A stretch of 64,000 bases of DNA from contig OY829541.1 in assembly GCA_963691705.1 (NCBI GenBank), positions 51,790,377-51,854,376 on the forward strand, in the 5' to 3' direction. The notes under the pieces were generated by a model. The model was not told the DNA's origin, made no database searches, and worked only from the letters and a program-made list of their open reading frames with translations. Made by a program: the position numbers and the translations under genes. The stretch comes from Viola odorata. Lineage: Eukaryota > Streptophyta > Magnoliopsida > Malpighiales > Violaceae. Each line of letters starts with the position of its first letter. Position 1 is the first letter of the stretch. Shown piece after piece: positions 1 to 11,542 of this stretch.

Positions 1-925
1 ATAGTTGTCATCTTGTAATTTTACATCCCTATTAATTCTTAATGAAAAGTAAGAGCTTCTCTTATTTAGTGATCAAATGTAGATGTTACACGATACCAAA
101 AAAAAATCACTTAACATAAATATAATAAAAAGAGAACTATTTATTAATTTATTAATAAGATAACTTGAATTTATTTACCATCATCATCAAGTAAATTACT
201 TTTATAAATTAAAATTTAAATGTTTGAAATGATATTTCATATTATTTTTATTTCAGTTCTCCAAATATTGTAAATAATTATGTAATTATTTAAAAACAAC
301 CACTAATGAATTTTTCTTTAAAAATTCAAACTCAATAAAAAAAATTAAGTTTAATATTTAATTAAAAATTATGAATTAAGAAAAAACTATTTTTCTTCAT
401 GTTTATGTATGAAAAAAATCACATAATTAGCTAAAGAAAAATAATTCCTTATCATTACAAATTTTACGAAATCAAACTTAAATAATTTAATATTTGTGTA
501 TATATATTTTTTAAAGAATAATACGTTATAAAAAGGATTTCATAGTTTTTTTTTTGTTTTTTTATTGAAAAATAGTTTATTGAGGCAATATAATTTCTTG
601 TTTATTTTACATATTTTTTTATAGATTTTTTTATTTTTAACTAAAAAGAATTATCACCTTGTACTTTTTTTTTGTCTCATATTTTTTTTTCTAGTTCTTA
701 TTCTAACAATGGCAACACATGAAATAGAAAATAACAACAACAATAATAATAATTAAAAAATTTGTCTAAAAAAAATTGTGATTATAATTTAATAAAAGGG
801 AGAATTTTGTTACTGTATTTGTCCTTTATTTTTTTCTTCTTTTCGTAATAATATCATATTTTGTTATCTTTTGAAGGAAAAAATATGTTTTCTTAATCTG
901 TTGGATTAGAATAATGATAGTAGTA
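1..925. other. AT-rich intergenic DNA
   Basis: Very AT-rich sequence with many A and T runs. I see no coding exon, RNA gene or element with ends here. Confidence 0.6.
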
Positions 926-941
926 ATAGGTAGTCATGAAA

Positions 942-1270
942 GAGGTAACGAAATGCGAAAGTCTTTAGGCAGAAAGAGGTAACGGAATGGCAGTGTGTGA
1001 ATATGATATTCTCCTTATGGCATTGGTGGCTGAAGAGTAAGGATCATTCATTTGCTTTCAGTCTAGCTGATATGATGCAGACTCCGGCTTGGCTTTTTAG
1101 TAGTCAGGTTGTTGTTTCCTGAGCCCGAAGGTTTATCTTTCTTGCTTTCTTAGTTTGTTGGTTTCGTTTTCTGTTTGTGCTGCCTAGCTTGGATAGCTGA
1201 CTTTTGTTATGTTCGTCATGATCTTCATGACTGGTTTCTAATATAATCGCTGCTTATTAAAAAAAAAAAA
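942..1270 (+). mobile_element. 5'-truncated LINE retrotransposon tail with poly(A)
   Basis: This is the 3' end of a LINE, ending in a run of A at about 1260-1270. It matches the reverse complement of 24485-24800, which is the 3' end of the longer LINE at 24485-25912. The matching part includes the last codons of the ORF2 product and the 3' UTR. Near-identical 16-bp flanks (926-941 and 1271-1286, 14 of 16 bases equal) look like an aged target-site duplication. The copy was truncated during target-primed reverse transcription, as is usual for LINEs, and cannot encode anything. Confidence 0.8.
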
Positions 1271-1286
1271 ATAGATACTCATGAAA

Positions 1287-2113
1287 CTATTATAAATAAA
1301 TAAACTACTAGACTACTAGTGTCTTAGAACGAGACTGGATCTCAATCTTTGGCATTTTCTTTGTACTCTTAGTGGCTCTTTGGGGTTCCGATTTGGTAGG
1401 GGGAAGGACTTTCCCAAATCCAAAAGCCCAAGGTAGCCGTTTGGCTACCACCTTTCCAACCGAGCTTTTTAAAAGCTTGGTTGAATTTATGCCTTGGAAA
1501 GCAGCTTTCCCCACTGGAGGAAAATGGAGCAGTGGGCAACGCAGCTTGCTGCTTTTGCCCTCTCTCTCCTCTTTTTTTTTTTTTTAATTTCATTTTTTTA
1601 TTTTATATAATGCACAAAATAAATTAAAAACTATCCCAATAAAATCTCCATCTCGAAATAAGTAATTCTAGACCCACTTTTCCTATTTTTATTAATTTTT
1701 TTAAAATGGGTTTATACTCCAACTCTTTCACTATTATAGTTTTACCAAACACCAAAAACAACTTCTCGTTTCCCACAACACTTTTAAAAAATGTTTACCA
1801 AACAACATACTGCTTTGCGCAAAAGTGATTTTTCCACAACACTTTTCGGACTAGAACCGGAACGCCAAACAGACCCTTAGTATATAATAGAAATAAAGAT
1901 GAAATAAAGATTTTGTGTTAGATTTGATTCATGTGGCCTACCAATATATTACTATTTTTTACCTTTTGTTGCTTTTTGTGAATGGACATTTTGTTTATAT
2001 TATAGCATATGCATACAGTGGACAATATATGCAACAAAGCTAACATCAAATAGCAATTTCCCTAATATGGTGATATTCAACTTTTTCACTGAATAAATAA
2101 TATAGTAATCAAA
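1287..2113. other. Intergenic, possible one-sided DNA transposon end
   Basis: A more GC-rich stretch at 1320-1560 is followed by AT-rich DNA ending near 1880 in a CAAACAGACCCTTA-like sequence, which resembles a hAT or MULE terminus. I find no matching inverted end on the left and no target duplication, so no element is claimed. Confidence 0.3.
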
Positions 2114-2115
2114 TA

Positions 2116-2375
2116 TTCCCTCCGGTACGAATTAAACATCGTTTTAGCATTTGTTTTTACTGTTTCGGTACGTATCTTAAAATGGGCGGCAGACTCACTA
2201 TTTGAAATAATTTTACTCCTAATTTTTTATCGGAAGTACGTTAAGGATTAACGTACGTTCGAAAAAAATTACTGATTTTTTTGGGCTCAAATAGTGAATC
2301 ATCCGGCCTCCTCAATATGCGTTCCCTATTGAATATTGGGATGCGAGGAAGTCATTTAATTCGTGCCAGAGGGAG
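2116..2375. mobile_element. Stowaway-type MITE, copy 1
   Basis: A 260-bp element bounded by TA on both sides (2114-2115 and 2376-2377), with ends TTCCCTCCGG and CAGAGGGAG. The body matches, in opposite orientation, the MITE in the alternative oxidase intron (48243-48496). Shared parts include the stretches around CGTACGTT and the 'caaatagtga' motif. TA duplication with CTCCCTCCG-type ends is the signature of Stowaway (Tc1/mariner) MITEs. Confidence 0.85.
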
Positions 2376-2377
2376 TA

Positions 2378-3730
2378 ATTGATTATGATTAATTATGACA
2401 CCTACTGATGCCATCTGTGGTTACAGCCTGTCATCTTAATTACTTTAACAAACTATTAATTAATTAGGCTAATAAGCATGCGAAAAAGCAATATTGGTCA
2501 CTCCATGCACTAATCTTTTCCTCTCTTTTTCTTTTTTTATCATAAAATAGTACAGATTACCAAAATGATCATAGATTCATACTACGTACTTAAGAACCGG
2601 CCCATATGAAACGAGAATCTAATCTAACCCACCCATTCGACGAGAAAAAGAAAATCTAAGCAACAGCTCGCCATCTCCCCTCGCATAAACAAAAAGACTT
2701 TCTTTTGCTTCATGAACAGCATACCATCATATCCTATTCCTATCACTTTACACTTTGAGAAACAGAAAGGCAGATCTTCAATTCTACACATCCCAGCTTG
2801 TATCTTTCTTCAACTTTGTCTTCTATAATGACAATAAAACCGTTAACTTTGTTACAAACACTTTTTGCGTAACATTTCATAAGAGTTGCAAGAAAGAGCA
2901 GATAGTTTAGAATGTAACAACACATCTCTAGATGCCTAGTGAACTCATATTAATATAACTTCAAAATGAATGCTATGTAAGATATTATCTACAAATAATT
3001 GTTTACTCTCTTTTTGTCCGGCCATTCAGAGCCTTATACTCAAATATTCAGCCGTAAATAGATGGTTTCATATTGCACTGGTTATTTTGATGTTTACAGT
3101 GGCTCCATTTTGATAAATATGGTTTGATAAAAAATTGTATCAGTCCAATTAAATTAAGCAGGCTCATTGGCCCAGTCATTGTATGCACTTCAAGCCCATA
3201 AATGAATTCGGCATAGGGCCCAAACCAATAATTATTTCATCAGCTGACATTACTCGCCGCATCATCATTTTGTTGTTGTTGTTTTTTTAAATAAGCATTA
3301 TTTTGTTGATATAACTATAAATTCGAGTTTCTATTAGTATCTTTCCGTTTCTCGTACTCTTCAATTATTTGTTTTATTTTGATCGTGAGATGGCATCACT
3401 TAATGACGAAAACTGACAAATTAAATACTACCGATAAATTTTAGAGTAATACTAGAAAAGCGTTGCGCAGTTGGGTTGATAATATAGAGGAATAGAAAGT
3501 GAATCAAAAAATAATAATATATTTAAAATAATTTTAAACACAAAGTTTGACTCATCATTAATAGTGGATTCTATAAAAATTATTAGAATGAGTAATTATA
3601 TATACTTTAGTTGGACCAAATTTACAAACACATAAAAAAATGAGATTTTCATAAATGTCAGGGTTTGATTGATTTTTTTTACGAACACAAGTATAAAATT
3701 AATCGTTAAATAATAGAGGTAAGATTCAGG
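2378..3730. other. Intergenic DNA without recognised feature
   Basis: AT-rich spacer. I find no convincing exon, RNA gene or bounded repeat. Confidence 0.5.
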
Positions 3731-3739
3731 CAATTGCTT

Positions 3740-5155
3740 GGGAAAAGGCACCCTGGGGTCCCTATGGATATTATTTTTATTTTAGTTGATCCCACTTTTC
3801 GATTTCTGTTCGATTTGGTCTCATCCGTTATTACTTTTATCCCTCCGGAGTCCCTATCGTCTAAATTGACGTTAACGGTAGCTTTTTGCCGTTAACGTCA
3901 TTATTTTATTATTATTTCTGACATCGTGTCAGTTTTATTATTTAATTAATTAAAAAATTCAGAAAAAATATAATTAATTAAAAAAATTTAAAAATAATGT
4001 AATTAATTTAAAAATTCAGAAAAAAAATATAATTAATTTTTTACTTTTTATTTTATTATCTAATTAATTTTAAAAATTCAGAAAATAATATAATTATTTT
4101 AAAAAAATCAGAAAATAATGTAATTAATTTATAAAAAATAATGTAATTAATTTAAAAATTCAGAAAAAATATAATTAATTAAAAAATTTAGAAAAAAAAT
4201 TATAATTAATTTATAAAAAGCAATGTAATTAATTTAAAATTTCAGAAAAAATATAATTAATTAAAAAATTCAGAAAAATAATGTAATTAATTTAAAAATT
4301 CAGAAAAATAATATAATTATTTTTTTCTTTTTTTCTTTTATTATCTCTTATTTCATTTATTTTCACTTCTCCTCCTTTTTTTCTTTTCTTCTTTCTTTTC
4401 TTTCTTCTTTTTTTCTTTCTTTCTTTCCCTAGTCAAATGTAAATAATGTAAACAATGTAATTAATTTTATTTCATGTCCATACACAAAAAAATGAGCCAC
4501 CTTTACATGGTCACTCATCTCGCCTGCCACGCTCCATTGCCCAAATCGTCAACCAAACCCAACACCGTCGCCCTCTCTTCATCATCTATCCTATGCTGCA
4601 AAAAAAATCTTAATTTATGTTATTTTTTGAAATAATTAATAAAACTATTTTTGAGATATTTTTGAAAAGAGGAGAAGTGAAAATAAAGGAAATAAGAGAT
4701 AATAAAATTAAAAATTAAAAAATACATTATATTATTTTTCTGAATTTTTAAATTAATTACATTATTTTTTATAAATTAATTACATTGTTTTTCTGAGTTT
4801 ATTTAATTAATTATATTTATTTTCTGAATTTTTAAATTAATTACAATTTTTAATAAAAAATTTAAATTATTTTCTGAATTTTTTTAATTAATTATATATT
4901 TTCTGAATTTTTTAATTAATTATATTTTTTTCTGAATTTTATAATTAATTAAATAATAAAACTGACACGATGTCAGAAATAATAATAAAATAATGGTACT
5001 TAACGGTAAAAAGCGACCGTTAACCTCAATTTAGACGATAGGAACTTCGGAATGATAACGGCAATAACGGATGAGACCAAATAGAACAGAAATCGAAAAG
5101 TGGGATCAATTAAAATAAAAATAATATCCATAGGGACCCGAGGGTACCTTCTCCC
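3740..5155. mobile_element. Foldback MULE-like element, 1.4 kb, TIRs about 200 bp
   Basis: The outer 200 bp on each side are inverted copies. The left end starts GGGAAAAGGCACCCTGGGGT, and the right end read on the minus strand starts GGGAGAAGGTACCCTCGGGT. Both continue with the same bases through the ATGGATATTATT and GATCCCACTTTTCG stretches. The flanks CAATTGCTT (3731-3739) and GAATTGCTT (5156-5164) differ at one of nine bases, fitting a 9-bp MULE duplication. The inside is mostly AT-rich tandem units of the type 'taattaatttaaaaattcag' on the left and their complement on the right. No transposase is visible, so it is non-autonomous. Confidence 0.8.
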
Positions 5156-5164
5156 GAATTGCTT

Positions 5165-5525
5165 AGTTAATTATTCTTGTATGCATAATTTTTTTAGGGA
5201 GATTGATTTTCATTATTATTTGTTTGTGATGTGACTCATGCTAGGTAAAACTAAGGGTGCGTTTACTTCGGAGAATTTTCTGTTTGAAAATCTGCCGATT
5301 TTCTGAAATTAGAGAATTTTTTTTTCCAACAAAAAACTGGAAAACGCGTTTACTTCGCGCTAATTTCCTGATGTGGAAAACTGGAAAACGTGTTTACTTA
5401 GCACTATTTTCCTGACATGGAAAACTGAAAAACGTGTTTACTTAGCACTAATTTCTAAATTTTTGAAAAACCAAAACTATATTTCTTGAAAAAAAATTAA
5501 TAATTATAATAAATGTATTAAGAGT
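5165..5525. other. Spacer with short GTTTACTT repeats
   Basis: Begins 'aagggtgcgtttacttcgg', a common start for plant TIR elements, and repeats 'gtttactt(c/a)g' several times. A loosely similar inverted stretch lies at 9225-9340, but the ends do not match exactly and no target duplication is seen. Confidence 0.3.
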
Positions 5526-6165
5526 TTTTTTTTTTAATAAGCAGAGATTTTATTAAAGAAAAGCCATGAAGAACATGACAGATAATAAAAAAACAGAGAT
5601 ACAGAGATACAGAGAGACAAAAAGCTCAAAACCAAAACAATAAACCACAAAACCAGCAAACACCAACCAGAAGAAAGAAACACCGACTCGCGCAACCCAC
5701 AACAGAGACACTACCCGCCACCAGAAGGACCAGGCACGGGCAGCAGCTGAAAACCCCTCAAAAGCCGAAACTCGCCAACAGATTGCCCAGACAAGGCAGC
5801 CACGAGGATAGGGGCGCTGGAGACCACAACAGCAAGCAACAACATACCCAGAAAGCAAGAACAGAAGATGCAGAAAACTGAAGAAAGCCATGCCCCGAAC
5901 CGGAATCAAACATCCAGAGCAAAACCAAAACAGACATAGGACAGCCAACATCCAGACTAATCTCACGACACAAATACCAAGCCGACAGACACCCATGCCC
6001 AGCAGGGCTAACACCAAAAGGCAACCACACCGGCCGTAGCAGCCAAAATTAAGGCCAAGAAACCCAAAAAACAACCCCGCAACATAAACCACGTGGATCA
6101 AAACACGCCAACTGAACACTTTCCCGCTTTCTTGAACATCTTTACCTCCTTTTCGAAACAAGCAC
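5526..6165 (-). mobile_element. LINE 3' fragment (minus strand)
   Basis: A run of T at about 5526-5536 followed by 'aataagcagagatt' and a CATGAAGA..CATGAC stretch is the same 3' terminal arrangement as the LINE at 24485. On the minus strand this is a poly(A)-tailed LINE end. The open frame at 5553-6161 has an odd Trp/Cys/Leu-rich composition, is not recognisable as a LINE domain, and I do not call it a gene. The 5' boundary is approximate. Confidence 0.6.
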
Positions 6166-6315
6166 TGTCAAAAGCGCGCATAGATTCCTCATTAGCATGA
6201 CCTGTTAGTCCCATCAGTTTGCCAATTTTTTATTTAAATTTTCTATTTAATTTTCTGCATAATTTGCTGCATTTTTCTGCGTAATTTTGTTGCCCAGATA
6301 TTGATATTGCTGACC

Positions 6316-6341
6316 ATATATATATATATATATATATATAC
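6316..6341. repeat. (TA)n microsatellite
   Basis: About 13 uninterrupted TA units, in the likely 3' flank of the small minus-strand gene model that ends at 6690. Confidence 0.9.
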
Positions 6342-6689
6342 ATCTTTGTCTACAATAATACTCTAATAAACAAGTGAAAATCATCTGATTCTTCCTTATG
6401 CATCTTGGATGGTTAAGACAAGAGTCCAAGGATTCCCGTATTGAGGTTGATAACAAACATTCGTAACTCGTTCGTATAACGTTTAGGACACTTTCAAATA
6501 CCAATGTAACCAAGTGTTCCTTCCCTATGAGGATTGAAACTGGATATTCATAACTGTGTATCCAAAATATCTGCCACAGGCAATATTTCTCTTACAAAAA
6601 TCGATTGTGTTGATGTTTTAACCAAAAAGAAAACGGGAAAGGAACTATTGAGGTTTTGGGTACAGTGAAAAGGGGACAGATAAACTACC

Positions 6690-9018
6690 CTACGCCAATG
6701 GTTCATTGGCATGGAACGGCATTAGCTGCAGAACAAGTTCATCAGGAACAGGTCCAGGAATAGCAGACGGCCTGCACAGAAGGAAAGAATTTTTTTTTAC
6801 ATACTGTCCACATGACCAAATAGCGAGGAGTCAACAATTGCATGTGCATGTGTGTGTTTGCCATCTGTTGAATACATGCATAACTGTGTTTTGAACCCAT
6901 TCCCACATAGCTACTTGAGCCATTAGCCATAAAATAAGACACAAGCAACAGTCCAATGCAAGCACTAATCTATGAATGCTAAATACCAGTCAAGTATAGA
7001 ACAAGATTTGACAATGGACAGCAAACCAGGGGAGACAAAGAAGGAGCACCTACGGCAACGCCCAACCAGATAAATCGCAAACTAAAAGACACTTATCATA
7101 TAGTGATTTACACGTCAATGCCTACTTTTGAGCATATAGGTATAGTATAAACATAAATAGTCATTCATGCATAAGAAATACATGCAAGTTTGCCCTACCA
7201 CAGGTTTCATCTCTTCATGCAAGCTTCAATCAACCCCATTTCAGATTACTAGTATAATACTAACAGATTTAGCACTTTGAATAAAACTGCTTGAACAAAT
7301 TTGTTACAAAGTCAATGTCCAGGTTCACTGTAAAAACCCAACAAATACCAACAGTAACAACTCATTCAAGTTGATGTCCATTATGAAAAGAAACAAAGAA
7401 CAACTAAGAGAACTTTCATATTCGCATTCAGATCAGATTTCAGTTCTGCATTTCACTACATTCTCCACATACACCAAAGGGGAAAATGATTTAGATAAGC
7501 AAACATGTACTATAACCCCAAAGATCAATTCAAAATTATAAGTTTGGCAAACTCAAGGCTTGAATATTACTGCGGAAACAAGCAAAGTAATATGGAAACT
7601 AGAATTTTCTTTCTGTCACTAAATCAATCAATACAGTACTGGAAAAAAGAGAGGAAAGAAGCAAATCCATGATTAAATTCCTCATTTTGGAATCAAATTC
7701 CATCCTTTCTTTAAAGCATATTTTATGAATATGCTTTTGACTCTTAACAACTAACAAAAGAACAAGGAGAATGCTAAACGAGTTGAAGAATTTGGGTTGA
7801 AAAACAGGTTGAATGACGTGGCTAGTGCCACGTCATTCAAAATATTAATAAAAAAAAACCTTCATCCGTCGTCGTTTTGCACAAAGAAAACCAAATTTTC
7901 TTTCTTCCTCACGCAGGCGCAGGGCAGCAGCTTCATTTCTTCATCTCACCTTCAACCTAAATTTTCTTTCTTCCACTCGCAGGCACAAAGGAATCAAAAC
8001 CAATCTCAAGCTAACCTAACATCCACCACCAAATCCGACCGCCACCACCAAATCCGACACCCACAGCCACCAAATCCGTCATCCGCCACCAAATCTGCTG
8101 ATTATTTTAGGCTAGCATTATTTTAAAAAATGAGTAAAAGTGATAATATGCTGATTATTTGCCCAATTCTTTGGCCAATTAATTAGGTGAGGTGCCAATA
8201 CATTCATTACAGAAAAAGAAAAACGAAAATCCAAGAAAAGCAGCCATCTCATTTTTATCAACCTTCCTTGAGCAAAATCTTGAAAACCCACAACAAACAG
8301 ACACTAGTTGTCGGAGGAGAAGGAAGAAGCAGCGTGGAGTCGTCGTCGCCGGAGAAGTAGCGTGGTGTCGTCGTCGTCGGAAGAGGAGCGGCTGTGTGAG
8401 AGAGGAGGGAGAGCGGCTGGCTGTGTAAGGATGGATGATTTGATTTTAGGGTTGAAGCAGAAGGAGAGGCTGGAAGAGAAAATGAATGTCATTAATGGCA
8501 TTTCTGTAATATTCGGATTAATGGCATTTCTGTAATATTCGGATAACATGGCATTGCCACCTCAGTCAACCTGTTTTTCAACCCAAATTCTTCAACTCGT
8601 TTAGCATTCTCCAAAGAACAAATATCATCATCTCTAAACTTCAATCATAAAGAATTTTTTTACAAATATATGCTTTTAAAAGAACAAGAACCCATAGCCC
8701 AACATTAATCAAGAAACCACCCAAATCAACAAAGCAACAGAAGAAATTGGAAAAAAAAGAAGAGAATGGGATAAATATATATAACTCATTGTATCATCTA
8801 TTGTGTTTTTGTTATATATATTCAAGAGAAACAAGAACACATAAAAACAGAAGAGATTGAGGGAGCGAAAGAAAGAACCTACCGCTGTTGGGGGTTAGGG
8901 TTGCTACTGTTTCGCCGCCGCCTCTGCTCCGCCACCGCCGCTGCTGCTGGTTCCCTGTCGCTCTGTTGCCACCGCTGTCGATGCTCCGCCACAGTTGCTT
9001 GCTGTTCCGTTTGCTCAA
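6690..9018 (-). CDS. Tentative small three-exon gene, unrecognised product (81 aa)
   Basis: Proposed model: join(complement(8883..9018), complement(7054..7081), complement(6690..6771)), 246 nt in total. All splice sites are canonical. Exon 1 is followed by GTAGGT, exon 2 is preceded by TTTTAG and followed by GTAGGT, and exon 3 is preceded by TGTGCAG. The phases (1, 2) stay in frame to a TAG stop. The product is Arg/Gln-rich at the N terminus and ends with a Pro-rich, acidic-hydrophobic tail beginning about residue 54 (AIPGPVPDELVLQLMPF). Upstream lies AAACCCTAACG, a telo-box-like motif seen in promoters and 5' UTRs of plant housekeeping genes. I do not recognise the family. The 28-nt middle exon and the start codon are inferences, and exon 1 could instead be 5' UTR. 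Intron 1 contains the MULE-like element at 7766-8612. Confidence 0.35.
7766..8612. mobile_element. MULE-like non-autonomous element, 847 bp, perfect 9-bp TSD
   Basis: Terminal inverted repeats of at least 45 bp start GGAGAATGCTAAACGAGTTG on the left and are complementary on the right (ending GTTTAGCATTCTCC). The flanks are exact 9-bp duplications, AAAGAACAA at 7757-7765 and 8613-8621, the size made by Mutator-like transposases. The inside (8300-8440) is GC-rich and Arg-codon-rich and could be captured gene DNA, but no family is recognisable. It lies in intron 1 of the tentative gene 6690-9018. Confidence 0.9.
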
Positions 9019-10810
9019 GGAAGAAGAAGACGTTGGGCGTGGCGAAGACGAAGGGAGAAAGGCGTTAGGGTTTCAGAGGAATGAGGATGGACGAAGCAAA
9101 TGGCAGAGGAAATGGCTGAGTGGCAAAATGGTATTAAAAAAATTTCATTTAAATGGAAAATCGAGTTTTCCAATTGTTCTTTAAACCATTGCTGGAGAGC
9201 TGATTTTTTTCGTTCTCTAAATTTGTTCATCGATTTTCCAACTAAAATTTTTTGTTTTTAAATAAAAAACGAAAACTATGTGAAGTAAACATATTTTCTA
9301 AAATAATTTCCAATTTTTTGAAAACTGGAGAATTTCCCACGACAAAACGGACGGATATCCGTCTATGAAAATGAAAACCCAGCCAAGCCCAGCTAAGAAA
9401 ATGAAAAAAAGAAAATTGAGTGAAGGGGATTCGACCCCTTCCCTTTGAAAAAGATGCATGGGGTTATGGCCCATCAACTACATCCCTGTACGGTGTACCA
9501 GTCTCATCCTTGGGTATTCGCCCTTCTTCCAAATGGGGAGACACTCGGGGTTCAAATTTATGTTTATTTCTTATATTTTTTATTTTCTTATGAAATATTT
9601 TGGTTGGTACACTTAAGTATAGTTAAGGAAGAGATGTTCAAAGCAGCTGGCATACCTATGCCTACTAAAAAAAATAAGTGAAAAAACAAGACTAGTGGTC
9701 TTAAAATTGTAAGGGAATCTTAGAATCACATGCTAAATAGTATAATTTGGGAGTGGTCGGAAAATTGTAAGGGAATTTTAGAATCACAGGCTAAATAGTA
9801 TAATTTGGGAATGCGAGAATTTTTTTGTTAGTCATCACTAAAGAATACTATTTGTCTTTCTTTTTAAAATACTAAAATATTTTAGTAATTTATTTGTCAT
9901 ATTAATTTTATATTTTTCCATCAAAATATAACCGCATAAGCTATTAACTCGAAACATTCTCCATAATTTTTCTAAAAGGAAAGAAAATGAACTTTATAAA
10001 ATATAATAATTTAAAATTAGTAGTAATAACTAATAAGCTCAAGTTGAAAGTTGGAATTTCTCACTTTCATTCTCAATGTATCGTTCATTAATAAAAATAA
10101 ATAGACTCCAATTCTCAATCTATAATATAAAAACAAAAACAAAGAAATGAAATGCACTTCAATCAAAAGGAAGTAAATATTGGGGTAATTTTAATTTCAT
10201 GGAACATGTTTTTTTTAGGCCCGGACCTGCTCTTTCATCCATGTATAGGCTATAGCCAGTTTAGCAACTAGCAGTATTTTTTCAACATGGCAGGTCTTTT
10301 CTCCTCTTCTTTTTTCTTGTCTTTTTTTGTTTTTGTTTCGTTTTCTAAAAAGGGAAAAGGAAAGGCAAGGTTCGGGACCAGCGAGTAAGATTCAGGTGGC
10401 CCAATTTATTATTCTCCATCTTTTTACTTGTTCTACCCTTTTTTTTTATTATCTCTAAATTCATTAATCAACACACTTACTGTATTTACATTTTTTTATT
10501 GAATTACACAAATAATTATAAATCTAAAATATATTCCATAGGTTGTCATTGGGCTGTAATTTTACTTATTTATTTATGTCCCTTCAGAGACAAATAGTGG
10601 TATTTATGCAATTTTCTGGCAGTGGCCAAATCATTTCTTGGATACCATCAATAGCCCTGTTATTTACTTTATACTGTATGGACCAAAAAGAAATACTATT
10701 TGACGAAATGAATCATTTCACAATCTGATCAAGAAAAATGAGTTGCATACACCATTCATTCATATATTTAAATTATTTCTGCAGTTCTGCAACTATTGAT
10801 TACATACAAG
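9019..10810. other. Intergenic; promoter-like part next to 9018, otherwise nothing recognised
   Basis: 9019-9180 (minus strand) contains AAACCCTAACG and pyrimidine-rich leader-like sequence fitting a housekeeping promoter or 5' UTR. Beyond 9340 the sequence is AT-rich with no supported feature. 9690-9820 holds two diverged copies of a roughly 75-bp direct repeat ('ttgtaagggaat(c/t)ttagaatcaca'). Confidence 0.4.
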
Positions 10811-11542
10811 CAGTGTAAGACCATCCACAACAATGTATCATTGAAGGGATTTTTGGGGACTTTCTTGTGCAGCAATGGATCATTCAGGGATCAATTGCCG
10901 CGTAGGATTACCAGATTTTTCTGACACACTGTCGGTTTATTTAAAAAAAATAAAAATGAGCTGGACCAATGGCAGCGTGCCACACGTGCGCTGCCATTGG
11001 CCACCGAATTTTATTTTTTTCTCCCCTCATTTTTTAAATGGGTTTTTTTATAATAAATACTGAAAATAATTTTATAAAAAATATACCATTATTTATAATT
11101 TTTTGAGATCTATAAATTGAGACTAGGTTTGTATTATTTGGACACTAAATAAAAAATTAGAGTTTTTTACATTTTTTTTCATTTTCTTCTTTTTTAAATG
11201 CTTTTTTTTATAATAATTACTCAAAATAATTTAAAAAATATACCATTAAAAAAATTATTTCTCAAATTTAGGTATATTTAGTGTGTATTTTCTTGTTCGT
11301 TTACAATAATCTATATATGTTTGATTTACTGATTGATAAATAAAATCATATGTTATTTTTAAAAAATATTATATTATTTATTGTATTAAAAAAGTATAGA
11401 TTTTTTGAAATATGAAAAAAAATAAAATTTAATTAATTTTTATTAAAAATATATTTTTTATTATTTATTATATTATAAAAAATAATTATTATAGTAATTA
11501 TAAATTTAATAAGAAAAAGAAATGAAAAATATGGTGGGGTAT

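Noticed and set aside
1560..1885. DNA transposon end (CAAACAGACCCTTA)
   Set aside because: No matching left end or duplication.
5553..6161. 202-codon open frame on the minus strand
   Set aside because: It overlaps a LINE 3' end with poly(A), has a strange Trp/Cys/Leu-rich composition and no domain.
5258..9340. A large TIR element bounded by 'gtttacttcg' and 'gaagtaaac'
   Set aside because: The two ends are only loosely similar and no target duplication is seen, although a LINE and a MULE-like element lie inside.
9425..9445. tRNA T-arm-like GGGGATTCGACCCC
   Set aside because: No matching anticodon or acceptor stems nearby; it looks like a short palindrome in a repeat.
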